Assembly: GCF_009299835.1 (NCBI RefSeq)
Contig: NZ_VKCZ01000011.1
Location: 124,001-188,000 of the forward strand
DNA from: Microlunatus speluncae
GTDB taxonomy: Bacteria > Actinomycetota > Actinomycetes > Propionibacteriales > Propionibacteriaceae
Length of the DNA stretch: 64,000 bases
Reading direction: 5' to 3'
The notes beneath the pieces are model-generated. The model made no database searches and had not been told where the DNA came from. It saw only the letters and a list, made by a program, of their open reading frames with translations. Each line of letters starts with the position of its first letter. Position 1 is the first letter of the stretch. Positions 8,205 through 16,916 of the stretch are shown here, one piece after another. The position numbers and the translations under genes were made by a program.

Positions 8205-10781
8205 TCAGCTCCAGGTTTGGGCGCGGTCGGGGCGAGCGGAGCGGCCCTGTTGCCGGGGGTTGCGGGACGGGCGACGATCCGAGTCCGTACGACGGCCGCG
8301 GAACGGGCGGGAGCCGGAGCCACCGCGTCGCTTGGCCGGCGGCGGGCTGATCAGCTGCTTGTAGTCCGCCTCACTCACCGGGGCGCCACTCGGCGTCCGG
8401 GCTCCGGTCGCCTCGGCCAGCTCCTGATCACCGGGGGTGCCGGCGATCGAGGTGGCCTGGACGCCGGCCTGCCGGGTCAGCCGGTCGAGCTCGCGCCGCT
8501 GATGCGGCAGCACGAGCGTGACAACGGCACCGCTGCCGCCCGCCCGGGCGGTCCGCCCGGCGCGGTGCAGATACTCCTTCGGCCCGGCCGGCGGATCGAC
8601 CTGGAGCACCAGACCGACCTCGTCGACGTGGATGCCGCGGGCCGCGACATCGGTCGCGACCAGCGCGGGGATCCGGCCGTCCTTGAACGCGGCCAGGATC
8701 CGGCTCCGCGCACCCTGGGACAGCCCGCCGTGCAGCGCCCCGGCGAGGACACCCTCGGCGCGCAACTGCTCGGCGATCCGGTCGGCGGCGCGCTGGGTGC
8801 GAACGAAGACCACGGTCCGCCCCTCACGCGAAGCCAACTCGGCGGTCAGCACGGTCTTGTCCCGCGGCTGGACGTGCACCACGTGATGGCTCATCGTGGT
8901 CACGCTGGCCCGGTCCGAGTCGACCTGATGGGTCACCGGATCGGACAGATAGGTCTTGACCAACCGGTCGACGCCGGAATCCAGGGTGGCCGAGAACAGC
9001 AGCCGCTGGCCGTCGGCCGGGATCGCGTCGAGCAGGGTCTTCACATCGGGCAGGAAGCCGAGGTCGGCCATGTGGTCGGCCTCGTCCAGCACGATGGTCT
9101 CGACCGCGGTCAGGTCGCAGGCGCCCTGGTCGAGCAGGTCGATCATCCGGCCCGGTGTGGCCACGACGATGTCGACGCCCCGCTCGAACGCCCGGCGCTG
9201 CGGGCCGTACGGCATTCCGCCGGCGACCAGGGTCACCGAGAGGCCGACCGTACGGGCCAGCGGCGCGAGCGCGTCGGCGACCTGGACGGCGAGTTCGCGG
9301 GTCGGCACCACGACCAGGCCACGCGGCAGCGGCGACTTCGTGCCCGAGAGCCGGGCCAGCAGCGGCAGGCCGAAGCCGAGGGTCTTGCCGGAGCCGGTCT
9401 GAGCCCGGCCGAGCACATCCCGGCCGGCCAGCGCGTCGGGGATCGTCGCGGCCTGGATCGGGAACGGCTGGGTGATCCCGGAGCCGGCCAGGGCACCGAG
9501 CAGCGGCTCGGGCAGGCCGAACGCGGCGAAGCCGGAGTCGGTGGCATCGCCCTCGACGGCCTCGGCCTCGTCGCCGGCCCAGGACATCAGGTCCTGATCC
9601 TCGGTCTCGTCGGCCTCCGAGCGGTCGTACGGACGGCTGGGTCGGGTCCGGTCGCCCGCTCCGCGCCGGTCGTCCCCGCGCCGGTCGTTGTCGTGTCGGT
9701 TGTCCGGGCGCCGGTCGTCGCTGCGCCGGTCGTCACGGAAGCTGTCGCCCCGAGAGCGATCGTCACGGGAGCGATCGTCGCGGGACTTGTCGCCGGCGGT
9801 CATCGACCGATTCCAGGCGCTGCCGGGGAGATCGTCACGCCGATCCTGACGCGGGCGCTCGGTGCGGGGGCGGTCGTCGGCCGCCGGCGCGGTGGCCCGG
9901 TCGTCGCGGCGGCGATCGTCCCGGTGCCGGTCGTAGCCGGAGCCGTCCCGACGCGATCGATCGTTGCCGAACTGATCGTCGCGCGACCGATCGGCGCCGA
10001 AGCGGTCCTTGCCGGACCGGTCATCGCGGGACCGGTCCCGGCCGAACCGGTCGCCGGCGCGATCCTGCCGCGGCCGGTCGGAGCGGTCGAAGGTGGGGCG
10101 CCGGTCGTCGCGGGAGTTGCGATCCTGCCAGGGACGGCGATCCTCCTGGGTACGGCGATCGTCGGACCGGCCGCCGCCCTTCGTGAACCGGCGGCCGTCC
10201 CGCGAGCCGTCCCGGCGGTCGGAGTCGTACGGGCGGTCGGTGTCGGAGCGCCGGCCGGAGTCGTACCGGCCGGCGGACTCGTTGCGACGGTTGGTGTCGA
10301 ATCGACGGTCGGTGTCGCCACGGCGGTTGGAATCGCCACGGTTGTAGTCGCTGCGATTGGAGTTGCTGCGGCGATCGGAATCGTTACGGCGATCGGAGTT
10401 GAAGCGGCGGTCGGAATTGAAGCGGCGGTCGGAATTGAAGCGGCGGTCGGAATCGTCACGACGATTGGAATCTTCACGACGATTGGAATCTTCACGACGG
10501 TTGGAATCTTCACGACGGTTGGAATCGTCGCGGCGGTCTGAACTGAACCGGCGGTCGGAGTCGTCACGGCGGTTGGAATCGCTGCGGCGGTCGGCGTCGT
10601 AGCGGCGGTCGTTGGTTGAGCGGCCGGACGGACGGCGGGTGTCGGTGCCGTTCTGGTCCTGACTCGGACGACGGGCGGGGCGGCGGCCGCGATCGGCCCT
10701 TTCCTTGGCGGTCCAGCGGGCCTTCTTGCTTCCGGTGGCTGAATTAGGGCGCGCGCGGGAACCCGCGGCGTTCTTCGGCAT
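8205..10781 (-). CDS. DEAD-box RNA helicase with very long Arg/Asp/Ser-rich N-terminal region
   Basis: 858 residues. About residues 410-780 form a complete DEAD-box core: Q motif (FAAFGLPEPLL ... PIQ), AQTGSGKT, PTRELA, TPGR, DEAD (near 566), SAT, ARGIHVDE and HRAGRTARAG. It unwinds RNA, probably in ribosome assembly or mRNA turnover. Residues 1-410 are disordered and built of short Arg/Asp/Ser/Asn repeats such as DSNRRE and FNSDRR; most relatives carry a shorter tail at the C-terminus. ATG 10781 (MPKNAAGS) is chosen because the frame upstream has no helicase-like sequence. Part of the tail is encoded by near-identical 18-bp units. Confidence 0.9.
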   Translation of the reverse strand: MPKNAAGSRARPNSATGSKKARWTAKERADRGRRPARRPSQDQNGTDTRRPSGRSTNDRRYDADRRSDSNRRDDSDRRFSSDRRDDSNRREDSNRREDSNRREDSNRRDDSDRRFNSDRRFNSDRRFNSDRRNDSDRRSNSNRSDYNRGDSNRRGDTDRRFDTNRRNESAGRYDSGRRSDTDRPYDSDRRDGSRDGRRFTKGGGRSDDRRTQEDRRPWQDRNSRDDRRPTFDRSDRPRQDRAGDRFGRDRSRDDRSGKDRFGADRSRDDQFGNDRSRRDGSGYDRHRDDRRRDDRATAPAADDRPRTERPRQDRRDDLPGSAWNRSMTAGDKSRDDRSRDDRSRGDSFRDDRRSDDRRPDNRHDNDRRGDDRRGAGDRTRPSRPYDRSEADETEDQDLMSWAGDEAEAVEGDATDSGFAAFGLPEPLLGALAGSGITQPFPIQAATIPDALAGRDVLGRAQTGSGKTLGFGLPLLARLSGTKSPLPRGLVVVPTRELAVQVADALAPLARTVGLSVTLVAGGMPYGPQRRAFERGVDIVVATPGRMIDLLDQGACDLTAVETIVLDEADHMADLGFLPDVKTLLDAIPADGQRLLFSATLDSGVDRLVKTYLSDPVTHQVDSDRASVTTMSHHVVHVQPRDKTVLTAELASREGRTVVFVRTQRAADRIAEQLRAEGVLAGALHGGLSQGARSRILAAFKDGRIPALVATDVAARGIHVDEVGLVLQVDPPAGPKEYLHRAGRTARAGGSGAVVTLVLPHQRRELDRLTRQAGVQATSIAGTPGDQELAEATGARTPSGAPVSEADYKQLISPPPAKRRGGSGSRPFRGRRTDSDRRPSRNPRQQGRSARPDRAQTWS
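10385..10530 (-). repeat. 18-bp tandem repeats inside the helicase gene
   Basis: Two arrays lie side by side. GGAATTGAAGCGGCGGTC recurs about three times from 10398 and TCACGACGATTGGAATCT about four times from 10456, with single-base changes. Each unit encodes a hexapeptide (FNSDRR or DSNRRE), and the codons are clearly more AT-rich than in neighbouring genes. Confidence 0.8.
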
Positions 10782-11034
10782 CTGAAAATGCTCACTTCTC
10801 TGCCCGATAAGGGCGATCGTCTCGGTTCGCTCGCTAACTCGAAACGGACCCGATCGCCGGGTGCGAAGAAGAGAGAACCGGTTGGTCCGCGTCGCGGACT
10901 CATGGCCCGAGAGCGGAAATCGTCCCGGGGAGGCCCTCAGACTATCAACCGGGCGGCCCCGAGCACGAATCCGCGGCCCCAGGTCCTGCCAGCACTCCCC
11001 TCGTTTCGGACCGTGTGACCCGTCTCCGTGACGC
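10782..11034 (-). other. Long leader region of the helicase gene
   Basis: No gene is seen here. A possible -10 box TAGTCT lies on the minus strand at 10939-10944, which would give a leader of about 150 nt. Inside it, GTCCGC-GTC-GCGGAC (10885-10899) and CCCGATAAGGGC near 10801 can form hairpins. Long structured leaders are common on RNA helicase and cold-shock genes; the promoter call is weak. Confidence 0.3.
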
Positions 11035-11095
11035 GCCGATCCGTCACATCGGCTGCGACACGCCGCAGAAATCGCCGCCGATGTGACGGATCGGC
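11035..11095 (+). repeat. Family B palindromic element, copy B2
   Basis: The two 19-bp arms (11035-11053 and 11077-11095) are perfectly complementary around a loop containing CGACACGCCGCAGAAA. The tail AGGATTTGGGGG resembles those of B1 and B4. The presumed GTG start of the next gene lies in the right arm. Confidence 0.85.
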
Positions 11096-11739
11096 AGGAT
11101 TTGGGGGTGGCGTGGTTTGTGGAGGCGTGGGTCGAGGGTTGGGTACGGTCGCGGCGGCCGGAGGCGATGCAGGCGATCGAGGACGGGTGGTTCATCCGGA
11201 CCGGGTCGGCGAAGGAGGCGTGCCGGTGGGTGCTGACCCGGCCGACGACGGAACGGCTGGCCGAGATCCTGGCCGGGCCGGTGCCGGCGACCGGTTGTGT
11301 GAAGTTCGCCGGGGAGCCGCGGGAGTGGATGCCGCGCTTCGGGCCGGGCTGGGACGAGGACGAGCTCGGCTGGTTCATGGCGCTCGACCTCGAACCGACT
11401 GCGCCGGCCGCGGTGCCCGATGGGTATCGACTCGAGGTGATCACCGAGCCGGAGTTGATCATGATTCGAATCGTCACCGCCGATGGTGATCTTGCCGCGT
11501 CCGGGCAGTGCGGCCTCGCCGGTGATCATGCGGTGCCGGACAAGATCATCACCGAGCCGGACCATCAGCGGCGCGGGCTGGGCCGCGCGGTGATGCGCGA
11601 ACTACAGAGGCAGGCCCGGGCCGCCGGCGCCCGGACCGCCGTGCTTTCCGCCACCGAGGGCGGCCGGGCCCTGTATCGCCGGCTCGGCTGGCGGGAACTC
11701 AGCGGGTTGGTCGGGGCCTACTACCGGCCGGAGGTTTGA
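11083..11739 (+). CDS. GNAT family N-acetyltransferase
   Basis: A 218-residue protein. The C-terminal half is a GNAT domain: DKIITEPDHQRRGLGRAVMRELQRQA binds acetyl-CoA and ALYRRLGWRELSGLVGAYYRP ends the fold. The N-terminal half (WVEGWVRSRR ... FGPGWDEDELGWFM) is less typical. The substrate is unknown. GTG 11083 lies inside the right arm of repeat B2; GTG 11107 is a shorter alternative, and neither has a clear ribosome binding site. Confidence 0.75.
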   Translation: MTDRQDLGVAWFVEAWVEGWVRSRRPEAMQAIEDGWFIRTGSAKEACRWVLTRPTTERLAEILAGPVPATGCVKFAGEPREWMPRFGPGWDEDELGWFMALDLEPTAPAAVPDGYRLEVITEPELIMIRIVTADGDLAASGQCGLAGDHAVPDKIITEPDHQRRGLGRAVMRELQRQARAAGARTAVLSATEGGRALYRRLGWRELSGLVGAYYRPEV

Positions 11740-11773
11740 GCCGGCTTTCGGGGGGTGCGCTGCGTCTGGTCTG

Positions 11774-11797
11774 CCCTTCGACAGGCTCAGGGAACGA
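11774..11797 (+). repeat. CTTCGACAGGCTCAGGG element, copy 1
   Basis: CCCTTCGACAGGCTCAGG plus GAACGA is identical to 45770-45793. I know the core as a short repeat present between genes in many high-GC bacteria. It lies in the 3' flank of the GNAT gene, just before repeat A3. Confidence 0.7.
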
Positions 11798-11824
11798 ACC
11801 AAGCCTGCGGAGCGCCCCCACCCC

Positions 11825-11886
11825 AACCCCGACTTGTCAGAACTAGGGGACGCTCTGACGTCCCCTAGTTCTGACAAGTCGGGGTT
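11825..11886. repeat. Family A palindromic element, copy A3 (perfect 28-bp arms)
   Basis: The arms at 11825-11852 and 11859-11886 are exactly complementary, with the 6-nt loop CTCTGA. The outer part keeps CCGACTTGTCAGAACT. The inner stem (AGGGGACG with CGTCCCCT) differs from other copies but still pairs. It lies between convergent genes and abuts the TGA of the minus-strand gene at 11887. Confidence 0.9.
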
Positions 11887-12891
11887 TCAGATGAAGGGGC
11901 GGCGGTCGAGGACCAGGCGGAGTGGGGTCGGGGTCATGATCGAGCCCGGCAAGGCGCGTTGCAGTTCGGCCAGGGCGCAGACCGCGCCGAAGGTCGAGTG
12001 CACGTCGTCGAAGGCGGCCGAAGACCGGTAGTCGTCGTCGGTCAGCTTGGCGACAACGCGCTCCAGCAGGACGTCCAGCGCCGTGCCGACCTCGTCGAAC
12101 CGGTACGCGGTCTGCCGCCGGGCCCGGCTGAGACAGAAGATCAAGTCGATCTCGGCGAAGCCGACCGTGTCCAGCGCGAACCGACCGGCCGACTCGTAGA
12201 GCAGGATCAAACAACTGTCGATCAACCGGTCCACCGCCGGCCACGGCTGCCGCAGATAGTCGTAGACGAAGTGATAGTGGAACGAGCCGCCCAGGTTGGC
12301 GAAGAAGCCGGGCCACTCGTCGGCCGGCAGCATCCGGTCCCGCCGCCACAGCCCGGTCGCCGGGTCGACCTCGGCGTCGAACCAGTCGAAGTAGGCGGCG
12401 AACCAGTCCGGGCCGACCTCGCCGGTGATCGCCAGCGCCGACGCCGCACCGGCCGCGTCGTGCGACGCCGGCCACGGCCGGTCCCAGTCCAGCTCGTCCA
12501 GGAACCGGCGAAGTCGATCATGGTCGGCCAGCTCGGCCAGGAACGCGAGCCGGTGCACCGGCCGGGCGTCGAACAGTTCCAGCGCCGCGGTCACATGCGC
12601 CGTCGTGTGATAGCGGGAATGGCTGGCGTTGACGAAGACTCCGTCGGGCTGCTGGAAGCTCTGCAGGTTGCGCACCCAGGCGGCCCGCGCCTCCGGGTCG
12701 TACGGCAATTCCCCCAACATCGCCAGGATGTTGGCCGCGTCGGCGCACCCGTAGGCGTCGGGCTCACCGCTGTCGTAGCCGTCCCGGCGCAGATGGCGGG
12801 TGTAGCGCCCCGGCTCCCCCAGGTTGTAGCCGGCCAGCCAGTCGCGGAGGAAGTCGACGAACTCGGTCAGGTCGTGCCGATACCGGGGCAT
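11887..12891 (-). CDS. Predicted alpha/alpha-barrel protein of unknown function
   Basis: 334 residues, no signal peptide, rich in helices, Trp and Tyr. Repeated helical hairpins with motifs such as YDSGEPDAYGCADAANILAML, GVFVNASHSRYHTTAHVTAALELF and GGSFHYHFVYDYL suggest an (alpha/alpha)6-type barrel like those of terpene cyclases and some glycosidases. I do not recognise a catalytic motif. It lies downstream of a sugar-binding lipoprotein and a DeoR/LacI-type regulator, in the same direction, so a role in carbohydrate use is plausible but inferred. Confidence 0.7.
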   Translation of the reverse strand: MPRYRHDLTEFVDFLRDWLAGYNLGEPGRYTRHLRRDGYDSGEPDAYGCADAANILAMLGELPYDPEARAAWVRNLQSFQQPDGVFVNASHSRYHTTAHVTAALELFDARPVHRLAFLAELADHDRLRRFLDELDWDRPWPASHDAAGAASALAITGEVGPDWFAAYFDWFDAEVDPATGLWRRDRMLPADEWPGFFANLGGSFHYHFVYDYLRQPWPAVDRLIDSCLILLYESAGRFALDTVGFAEIDLIFCLSRARRQTAYRFDEVGTALDVLLERVVAKLTDDDYRSSAAFDDVHSTFGAVCALAELQRALPGSIMTPTPLRLVLDRRPFI

Positions 12892-12939
12892 GCGGATGGA
12901 GATCCTCTCGTCGTGATCTTGCTCGTGATCTTGGGTTGG

Positions 12940-14577
12940 CTACTGCTTGTCCCGCGCCGCGGCGAACTCGGCCTTGATCTTCTGTCCGTCGCCGGAATTC
13001 CAGCTCTGCAAGGCCGCCGCAAGATCCTCGACGGTCTTCCGGCCGGTGATCACGCCGTTCTGCAGATCGGTCAAGGTGCGGTTGAACTGATTGCCGGTGC
13101 GGGCGTTGGTCTCGGAGTAGAGCCCGATCACCGCACTCCGGGCGTAGCCGGGCTCGGCCTGGACGGCGAAGTCGTGCTTGGCCTGGGTGATCTTGGTCAG
13201 CGACCCCTCGTAGGCGACCTTGACCCCGTCCACCAGGTGGTAGTCCAGCGCCTCGGTCACCGGCGTGATCTCGTCGGTGCCGCGCTTGGACAGCACCGGG
13301 TTGTCACCCTCGACCGAATGCTGCTCGCCGGCGCTGCCGTACTTGCGGAACAGGAACTCGGCCGAGCCGAACGGTGCGGCCAGGAAGTTCAAGATCTTCA
13401 GCAGCTCGACGATCCGGGCCTCGTCGGCCTTGGCCAGCACGGTGAAATTGGTCGATCCGGCCCCGATCGCGTACGTCGGCGTGGCGCCGGCGAAGCCGCG
13501 GACGGTGAGGCCGCCGATCACCTCCTGCTCACCCTCGGGCAGGAAGCGGGCCAGCGATCCCCAGGCCGAGTAGCCGTCGGGATGGATGCCGATCTGGCCG
13601 CCGACCAGCCGCTGCTTGCCGAGCACGGTGGCGTTGGCGGCGAACGCGTCCGGATGCAGGAAGCCGGCCTTGGCCAGCTCCGCGGTCCAGCTCAGCGCCT
13701 GCTGATATTGCTCGGTCTCCTGCCAGCGGACCAGCGTGCCGTCGAGCTCGCCCCACTCGTTCAGCCCGCCCAGCGCCCCGTTGAGATAGGCGATCGGCGG
13801 CATGCTCAGCGCGTAGCGGGACTCCTTCGGCGCGGTCAGCGCGGCACAGAGCTCGCGGAACTCCTCCCAGCTCTTCGGATCCGGGTCGAGCCCGCGTTGC
13901 CGGAACAGGTCGCTCCGGATGAACGGCACGCCGGACTGGATCGGTCGCGGCACCGGCAGACCGTGGATCCGGTTGTCGAAGATCGTGGTCCGCCACATGT
14001 CGGCGCTGAACGTGGCGAGATTGGGATAGTCCTTGATCGCCTCGCCGGCCAGGTGCGGCGTGAGGTCGGCCGCGACCGCGCCGAGCAACTGCGGCAGCTG
14101 TGGCTGCGACGGCAGCATCTCGATCAGGTCCGGCAGCTTGCCGCCGCTGACCGTGGTCGACAGCTTGGCCGCGTAGTCGGCCGCCGGCGTGACCTGCAGC
14201 TGGAGGTCGACGTTCAGCTGACGGTTCAGCTCGACCAGGTACGTGTTCGCCGGGGCGGGGGTCGGCGACACGGCGTAGCTGCTGAGCAGGGCCGTCACCG
14301 CGGCCCCCGAGCCCGGCGGCCCGGTCACCGAGGCGACCGGGTCTGCCGGATAGCCGAAGTAGGCGTCGGGGACACCGGCCGCGGTGCCCTTGAGGTCCGG
14401 GGTGGCGCCGTCGTACGGGAGCTGAGCCGGCAGCGCCACCGGGCTGGACGCCGTCCCCGGGCCGCTGTCGACGCCGGAGCCGCAGCCGGCCAACGCGGTC
14501 GCGGTCAGACCGGCCGCGGCCAGCCCGGAGGCGGCGCCGAGCAGCGAACGGCGCGAGATCGGTGCACCGGATGTCAT
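12940..14577 (-). CDS. Extracellular solute-binding lipoprotein (LplA/LipO-like)
   Basis: 545 residues. The signal has a twin arginine (SRRSLLG) and a lipobox LAGC with Cys32, so it is exported, probably by Tat, and lipid-anchored outside the membrane. The body is a large type-2 periplasmic-binding fold: DLIEMLPSQPQLP, FIRSDLFRQRGLDPDPKSWEEFREL, NFLAAPFGSAEFLFRKYG. Relatives bind oligosaccharides for ABC importers. It is a clear paralogue of the protein at 37910. No permease genes are adjacent. The regulator gene upstream and the operator between them suggest sugar-responsive control. Confidence 0.88.
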   Translation of the reverse strand: MTSGAPISRRSLLGAASGLAAAGLTATALAGCGSGVDSGPGTASSPVALPAQLPYDGATPDLKGTAAGVPDAYFGYPADPVASVTGPPGSGAAVTALLSSYAVSPTPAPANTYLVELNRQLNVDLQLQVTPAADYAAKLSTTVSGGKLPDLIEMLPSQPQLPQLLGAVAADLTPHLAGEAIKDYPNLATFSADMWRTTIFDNRIHGLPVPRPIQSGVPFIRSDLFRQRGLDPDPKSWEEFRELCAALTAPKESRYALSMPPIAYLNGALGGLNEWGELDGTLVRWQETEQYQQALSWTAELAKAGFLHPDAFAANATVLGKQRLVGGQIGIHPDGYSAWGSLARFLPEGEQEVIGGLTVRGFAGATPTYAIGAGSTNFTVLAKADEARIVELLKILNFLAAPFGSAEFLFRKYGSAGEQHSVEGDNPVLSKRGTDEITPVTEALDYHLVDGVKVAYEGSLTKITQAKHDFAVQAEPGYARSAVIGLYSETNARTGNQFNRTLTDLQNGVITGRKTVEDLAAALQSWNSGDGQKIKAEFAAARDKQ

Positions 14578-14628
14578 CGGTTCCCCCTCGTCGGTGAGTC
14601 GTGGCGGCCGCTGGCGTCAGGCCGGTCC

Positions 14629-14646
14629 ACTGTCGGAACCGACAGT
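14629..14646. promoter_or_regulatory. Perfect palindrome upstream of the solute-binding protein gene, probable operator
   Basis: ACTGTCGG-AA-CCGACAGT lies 52 bp upstream of ATG 14577, between the regulator gene and its likely target. An 18-bp palindrome at this place fits the operator of the DeoR/LacI-like protein encoded next to it. Confidence 0.55.
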
Positions 14647-14690
14647 AGGAAGCAAGTCGGCGCTCCGGGCAGCGAAATCGCTCAAATCGC

Positions 14691-15758
14691 TCAGCGAAGA
14701 CGCCCGGCCGGCCCGGTCGAGGTGCGGACCACCAACACCGGCAGCAGCCGGACGTGCGCGACCGGCGGCGGGTCGAGACCGGCCCGGGTCAGCCGGTGCC
14801 GGCGCAGCAACAGCGACACCGCCTCGATCCCCAGCTCGTGCTTGGCCGGCGAGATCGAGGTCAGGGCAAGATCGACTTCCGGGGCGACGATGTCGTCGTA
14901 GGCGACCACCGACACGTCCGCCGGCACCCGCAGCCCGGCCGCGCGCAGCCGCGGCACCAGGGCCTGCGCGGTCGAGTCGGTGTGCACGACGATCGCGGTC
15001 GCCCGGGTGGTGATCATCGCGTCGACGATCGGAGCCAACGCCGCCGCGGTGCGTTCCGGCGGGGTCAGCAGCGGCGGGGTCAGCTGCGGTAGGTCACGCC
15101 GCCGGAGTTGATCAACGAAGTACGTCCGCAACAGCCGACCGGGCGGCGATTCGTCGTGGATGGTGGCCACGATCCGGCGATGCCCGAGGGACTGCAGATG
15201 ATCAAGACCGAGGCGCATCCCGTAGGCATGATCGGCGATCACCGAGTCCAACCGGAACAGATGATGATCAGCGTCGACGTCGCGACCGCCCAGCACCACC
15301 GGCAGCTCCAGCCGGTCCAGCCACGGCGTCGGCTCGGCGGTCTCGGCCTCACTCCGCCACTGCGGCGCGTAGATCATTCCGATACAGCCCGCGGCGACCA
15401 GCCGCTCTGCGGCCCGCGCCGCGTCGTCCTGGCTCTCCACCGGCTCGATCAGGAACCGATGATCACGCCGCTCCGCCTCGCGCCGGGCCGCGTGGGCGAT
15501 CAGGGCCAGATAGCGGTTGTCGGAGTGCATCATGCCGATCGTCGCCGGCCGCGGCGACCGCCGACCGGCCGACTGCGGCAGCAACTCGACCGCGCCGTGC
15601 CGCCGGACCAGCCGGCCGCGCCGGTGCAGCGTCTCCGCGTCCCGCCGGACCGTGGCGATGGAGACGTCGAGCTCGGCCGCGAGGTCGGCCAGCCGGGCCG
15701 TCCCGGTCCGGGTCAGGCTGCGCAACAGGCGGGCCCGGCGATCCTCGGCGAGGCTCAT
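14691..15758 (-). CDS. Transcriptional regulator, DeoR-type HTH with LacI-type sensor domain
   Basis: 355 residues. The N-terminus is a DeoR-like winged helix (RLADLAAELDVSIATVRRDAETLHRRGRLVRRHGA, about 21-56). The rest is a periplasmic-binding-protein fold as in LacI regulators (TIGMMHSDNRYLALIAHAARREAERR, GRRDV, LQSLGHRRIVATIH, VSVVAYDD). It most likely represses the solute-binding protein gene downstream in response to a sugar. The palindrome at 14629-14646 is its probable binding site. Confidence 0.88.
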   Translation of the reverse strand: MSLAEDRRARLLRSLTRTGTARLADLAAELDVSIATVRRDAETLHRRGRLVRRHGAVELLPQSAGRRSPRPATIGMMHSDNRYLALIAHAARREAERRDHRFLIEPVESQDDAARAAERLVAAGCIGMIYAPQWRSEAETAEPTPWLDRLELPVVLGGRDVDADHHLFRLDSVIADHAYGMRLGLDHLQSLGHRRIVATIHDESPPGRLLRTYFVDQLRRRDLPQLTPPLLTPPERTAAALAPIVDAMITTRATAIVVHTDSTAQALVPRLRAAGLRVPADVSVVAYDDIVAPEVDLALTSISPAKHELGIEAVSLLLRRHRLTRAGLDPPPVAHVRLLPVLVVRTSTGPAGRLR

Positions 15759-15773
15759 CAGGGGCGGGCCGGG

Positions 15774-16916
15774 TCAGGAGCGGGCGATCAACCGGTCGAG
15801 CACCTGGTTGAACTCGCTGTGCCGCTCGATGATGCCCAGGTGACCGCAGCGCTCGAGCCGGAGCGACTCCGCGTCCGGCAGCAGCGCGATGATCCGGTCG
15901 GTGTGCTCGATCGGCGTGATCACATCGTCGATCCCGCAGATCACGGCCGTCGGGATCTGCCGCAGCACCTTGAACGCCTCGTACTCGTCCAACTCGGCGA
16001 AGGCCGGATAGAAGTCGGCCACCACCTCCAGCGGCGTCCGGCCGAGCATCTCGCTGACGAACTCGACCCAGGAGACCGGCGCATCGGGCGAGCCGAACGC
16101 CATCCGGCGGGTCACCACGTAGCCGATGTCGGAGCCGGCCTTGCGGCCCTTCTCCACCAGTTCGGGGATCCGGTTCAGGCTGGCCATCAGCGGCTGCGCG
16201 ATCCGGGAGAACGCCCGCCCGGGCAGCGCCCGGATCGGCGAGTGGTCGGCCATCTCCCCGGCCGAGGTGGAAAACAGCGCGACACCACGGACCCGCGAGC
16301 CGAACCATTCCGGATGCTCCCCGGCCAGGTGCATGATCGTCATCGCGCCCATCGAGTGCCCGATCAAGATCACCGGCCGATCCCCGGTCAGCTCGTCCAA
16401 CACCTGGGCAAGATCATCGGCGAGCCGCGGGATCCGGCACCAGTCCGGATCCGATCGGCCCGAACGGCCGTGCGATCGCTGGTCGTAGAACACCTGGCGA
16501 AAGCGGCCGCGGAAATACTTCCGCTGGAAATGCCAGCAGTCGAGGCTGAGCGCGTACCCGTGAACGAAGACCAGCGTCGGCCGATCCGGATCGTCGGTCT
16601 CGGGCTCGTCGACCTCGGTGTGCAGCAGGACGCCGTCGGCGGTGGTCAGGATCGGCCCGTCGGACCGCAGCCCGAAGAAGTCCTCCTCGTCCCGCTCGGC
16701 ACGGTGATAGATCCGCTTGGTGACGAAGCGGCGCTCCAGCTCCAGCCCGGCCGCGATCCCGCCGGCGGCCAGGGCGGCGAAGCCGGCCAGCAGCCCGAGC
16801 CCCTCACCGACGCTGATCCGGCCCGGCTTGGCCCGGGCCTCGAGCTCGGCCCGCGGCGGAGTGACCCGCTCGGGCTTCGCCGGCTCCCGCGGTGGGCGGC
16901 GACGCGGCGGCGCCAT
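15774..16916 (-). CDS. Alpha/beta hydrolase
   Basis: 380 residues. After a basic N-terminus there is one membrane segment (VGEGLGLLAGFAALAAGGIAAGL, about 35-58), then an alpha/beta-hydrolase domain with oxyanion motif FVHGYALS, nucleophile Ser in GHSMGAM, Asp in VICGIDDVITP and His in RCGHLGII. It is a membrane-anchored hydrolase of unknown substrate. In many actinobacteria such a gene stands between alr and tsaE, as here. Its ATG overlaps the alr stop by one base. Confidence 0.88.
   Translation of the reverse strand: MAPPRRRPPREPAKPERVTPPRAELEARAKPGRISVGEGLGLLAGFAALAAGGIAAGLELERRFVTKRIYHRAERDEEDFFGLRSDGPILTTADGVLLHTEVDEPETDDPDRPTLVFVHGYALSLDCWHFQRKYFRGRFRQVFYDQRSHGRSGRSDPDWCRIPRLADDLAQVLDELTGDRPVILIGHSMGAMTIMHLAGEHPEWFGSRVRGVALFSTSAGEMADHSPIRALPGRAFSRIAQPLMASLNRIPELVEKGRKAGSDIGYVVTRRMAFGSPDAPVSWVEFVSEMLGRTPLEVVADFYPAFAELDEYEAFKVLRQIPTAVICGIDDVITPIEHTDRIIALLPDAESLRLERCGHLGIIERHSEFNQVLDRLIARS

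Noticed and set aside
6729..10541. A 1270-codon open frame on the plus strand
   Set aside because: It runs antisense through MocR's other frames and the helicase gene; its Gly/Arg/Ala composition and the good homology of the overlapping genes show it is a shadow frame of GC-rich DNA.
11959..14901. A 980-codon open frame on the plus strand
   Set aside because: It is antisense to the lipoprotein and alpha-barrel genes and shows no domain or start signal.
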